A stretch of DNA of 64,000 nt from CAYYMH01 sp964472785. GTDB lineage: Bacteria > Zhuqueibacterota > Zhuqueibacteria > Thermofontimicrobiales > Thermofontimicrobiaceae. Positions 62,144-64,000 of the stretch are shown in pieces. The position numbers and the translations under genes were made by a program. The DNA is taken from contig CAYYMH010000005.1 in assembly GCA_964472785.1 (NCBI GenBank), positions 62,001 to 126,000 of the forward strand, in the 5' to 3' direction. Within the stretch, counting starts at the first letter, position 1. The number at the start of each line of letters is the position of its first letter. The notes beneath the pieces were generated by a model, which searched no databases, was not told where the DNA came from, and saw nothing but the letters and a program-made list of their open reading frames with translations.

Positions 62144-62758
62144 ATGATTCTTCTGAAATCAAAATATATTATTCATATTATTTTCACGATAACGGTTTTT
62201 GTGATCGCCTGCAAAAATCCGTTTGCCACCCGCGATCCGGAACCGCCCAGCACGGGCCAAAGTTCGTGGCAATTTCCCACCGATCCACTGACCGTTTTGG
62301 AAAACATGAAGTCAGCGTTTCGGGAAAAAAATGTGGAAAATTATTTGAAATGTCTGGTGGACTCCAATCAATTGTTCACTTTTTTTCCGGATGCATACGA
62401 AGCGTCAAACAATCCCGGCATTTTCGAGCAATGGGGGCTCGGTCACGAGCAATCTTATATCAACAAGCTTTTCACATCGTTGCCTGACGATTCGACACGG
62501 AAATTGACTTTTGCTCCCGATTTTGAGCGGGATGACAAGCTGGATTCGGTTTTCATCAGCCTGGATTACACGCTGGAAATTCATCACGTTTTGCAAAATT
62601 CATATCCAACGCGCGCACAGGGCCGAGCAGATTTTTGGTTTATCCGGCGGAACGGTTATTGGGTGATCAAGCGATGGGAGGATCACGAAACGATTGTGGA
62701 TACCACATCGCTGCGATTGCCGTCTTGGAGTACGGTTAAGTCAAGTTTTGTCAACTAA
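62144..62758 (+). CDS. Lipoprotein, NTF2-like pattern
   Basis: 204 aa with lipobox FVIACKN. The mature part begins PPSTGQSSWQFPTDPLTVLE and continues with LENMKSAFREKNVENYLKCL, a cystatin/NTF2-like helix-sheet pattern, ending RRNGYWVIKRWEDHE. I do not recognise a named family; similar short lipoproteins are frequent in FCB genomes. The divergent polysaccharide deacetylase follows 19 bases later and may be co-transcribed. Confidence 0.7.
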   Translation: MILLKSKYIIHIIFTITVFVIACKNPFATRDPEPPSTGQSSWQFPTDPLTVLENMKSAFREKNVENYLKCLVDSNQLFTFFPDAYEASNNPGIFEQWGLGHEQSYINKLFTSLPDDSTRKLTFAPDFERDDKLDSVFISLDYTLEIHHVLQNSYPTRAQGRADFWFIRRNGYWVIKRWEDHETIVDTTSLRLPSWSTVKSSFVN

Positions 62759-62777
62759 GTTAAATATAGAGTGAAAA

Positions 62778-64000
62778 TTGAGCAAAAAAAGAAAAAAATA
62801 TAAGCCGAGATCAAAAACCGTAAAAATGCGGTCGCCAATGACTGCCCGAAAAAGACGGACGACCAAGCGGAAACCGTATTTGGAAAAGCTCTCGCAGATC
62901 ATTCGCCTGATTGTTCTATTCGCGCTGTGTGCGTTTATCGTTTATCAGTTGTTTAAACCGGAAAAGAAGAAAGATGATAGCATAACACCGGAAACGGATC
63001 AGGAGCAAGTTCGTGTGGATGAACCTGAAGAGGGGGCTGAAGAATCTATTCCCCAAAAAATAGACATTTCCACGTTGCCAAAAGAAGAAGCACTGGACGT
63101 CGTCCTGCAAAATGTGTTTGACAAATTTCAGATAAAACAAAATTGGATCTCCCGAAATCAGAAAATACTAAAAATTGAATTACCATCCCAAATCCCTTCG
63201 CTTGATATCATTTATGAGATTATTCAGCAAATACAGGAAATCGGTTTAAAATATACCAATTCATTTGAAGATTTGCAAAAGAATCGGTCAACGCTGGCGA
63301 TAACTTCGGATGACAAAACGCTGTTGACAATAATTATTGAGAGAAATAAGTCACTGACAGTTGAGAAAGCCAATATCGCCATTGTCATTGATGATTTTGG
63401 CTACTACGATGACGAAGTCACTGATCAGTTTTTAACAATGAATTATCCGCTAAACTTAGCGATATTGCCGGGGCAGAGATATACCGAAACGATATCCCGG
63501 AAAGCGAAAAAAAACGCCAAAACGATCATGCTTCATCTGCCGATGGAACCGCTGAATGATGAAGTTGAACAGACTGACTTTACCATTATGACCAAGATGT
63601 CGAACGAAGAAATCGCGTTTCGCGTGAATACCGCGCTCAATCTCCTTCTAAACGCGGTCGCTGTTAATAATCACATGGGATCGAAAGCTACAGCAGACTC
63701 GCGGGTGATGGATGTGATTTTTGTGGAATTGAAACAAAGAGATGTGATGTTCATCGACAGCAAAACTACCAATATAAGCGTCGCTCCGTCGATTGCGAAA
63801 AAATATCAATTGCGGTTTGCACAAAATGATGCGTTTTTAGAGGTGGATAAAAATTCGAGCGAAGATCACATCCGAAACAAATTACGGGCGGCAGCTAACA
63901 TTGCCAGGCGCCACGGGCAGGCTGTCATCATCGGACATCCATACCGGAAAACGATGAATGTGTTGAAAGAAGAACTGCCGAAACTGGAACAGCAGGGATT
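62778..64000 (+). CDS. Divergent polysaccharide deacetylase (YibQ-like), cut by right edge
   Basis: Open for 407 codons from TTG 62778, the first possible start after an in-frame TGA at 62772; ATG 62826 is an alternative. The N-terminus is highly basic (SKKRKKYKPRSK) before a single membrane helix (IIRLIVLFALCAFIVYQLF) and an acidic linker. The C-terminal domain is DUF610/divergent polysaccharide deacetylase: NIAIVIDDFGYYDDEVTDQF, LAILPGQRYTETIS, MLHLPMEP, NNHMGSKATAD and AVIIGHPYRKT. It resembles YibQ, placed beside EnvC/AmiB in E. coli, with a likely envelope role. Missing from other annotation tracks because it runs off the window. Confidence 0.88.
   Translation, partial: MSKKRKKYKPRSKTVKMRSPMTARKRRTTKRKPYLEKLSQIIRLIVLFALCAFIVYQLFKPEKKKDDSITPETDQEQVRVDEPEEGAEESIPQKIDISTLPKEEALDVVLQNVFDKFQIKQNWISRNQKILKIELPSQIPSLDIIYEIIQQIQEIGLKYTNSFEDLQKNRSTLAITSDDKTLLTIIIERNKSLTVEKANIAIVIDDFGYYDDEVTDQFLTMNYPLNLAILPGQRYTETISRKAKKNAKTIMLHLPMEPLNDEVEQTDFTIMTKMSNEEIAFRVNTALNLLLNAVAVNNHMGSKATADSRVMDVIFVELKQRDVMFIDSKTTNISVAPSIAKKYQLRFAQNDAFLEVDKNSSEDHIRNKLRAAANIARRHGQAVIIGHPYRKTMNVLKEELPKLEQQG

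Noticed and set aside
1..64000. CRISPR arrays, rRNA, tRNA genes, insertion sequences and prophage
   Set aside because: No regularly spaced repeats, rRNA stretches, cloverleaf-like sequences or transposase/integrase frames were seen by eye; a tRNA scan was not possible.

Overview
The window (about 42% GC by eye) comes from a Gram-negative-type bacterium. It has TonB-dependent receptors, an outer-membrane porin, a TolC/RND efflux set, LPS-type heptose genes, lipoproteins and one protein ending in a type IX-secretion-like (Por) C-terminal domain. This mix, with menaquinone methyltransferase, multihaem cytochrome c, DUF5916 and FCB-style TonB receptors, suggests the FCB superphylum, for example Calditrichota, KSB1 or a related candidate phylum. 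That placement is inferred; no rRNA or other marker gene is present. Where promoters can be read they are ordinary sigma70 type (TTGACA, 16-17 nt, TATATT-like).

Layout. 1-2.8 kb is a small defence-flavoured patch: a D12 adenine methylase running off the left edge, a BrnTA toxin-antitoxin module whose toxin is frameshifted, a 77-bp direct repeat on each side of that module, and a stand-alone SIR2 protein. 3-4 kb holds a PstS-like lipoprotein. 4.4-19.5 kb is a formate-dehydrogenase island: orphan hypB, mobA, fdhD, a histidine kinase with a c-type haem motif, an NtrC-type regulator (separated from the kinase by an unrelated DUF4143 ATPase), a receiver-like protein, a decayed second fdhD, fdhE, a Tat-exported selenocysteine formate dehydrogenase (in-frame UGA followed by a SECIS hairpin), its Fe-S subunit, a TlpA-like thioredoxin and a porin. 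19.6-22.7 kb carries a candidate structured RNA, a lipoprotein with two similar domains and a TonB receptor. 23-27.7 kb is a nickel locus: nikR under a readable NikR operator, a TonB receptor, two small membrane proteins that look like ECF S components, a methyltransferase and a HypE-like relic.

27.7-31.7 kb encodes an NlpC/P60 hydrolase, a tetrahaem cytochrome and a tandem-domain glycosyltransferase, followed by a repeat-rich non-coding stretch. 32.5-35.8 kb is a heptose-type sugar cluster (HAD phosphatase, GmhA-like isomerase, nucleotidyltransferase-GmhB fusion, second RfaE2-like nucleotidyltransferase). 35.8-41.5 kb has a GxxExxY protein, UbiE/MenG, a Ste24-type protease, an RHH/PIN toxin-antitoxin pair, an AGCS symporter and an isoaspartyl peptidase. 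41.6-50.1 kb has a SulP-STAS-cNMP transporter, an LVIVD/T9SS protein, a GarR-like reductase, a Gfo/Idh/MocA oxidoreductase and a CPA2 antiporter. 50.2-58.2 kb is one minus-strand operon: DUF5916 barrel, HlyD-type adaptor, RND pump, TolC. 59-64 kb has an OPT transporter, a probably frameshifted small protein, FxsA, a lipoprotein and a divergent polysaccharide deacetylase cut by the right edge.

Most unusual: the haem-motif kinase in an FDH locus without a cytochrome b subunit; the candidate riboswitch-like RNA; the fdhD relic; the NikR operator over the nikR -10 box; and a pair of near-identical 170-bp elements in opposite orientation 34.6 kb apart.
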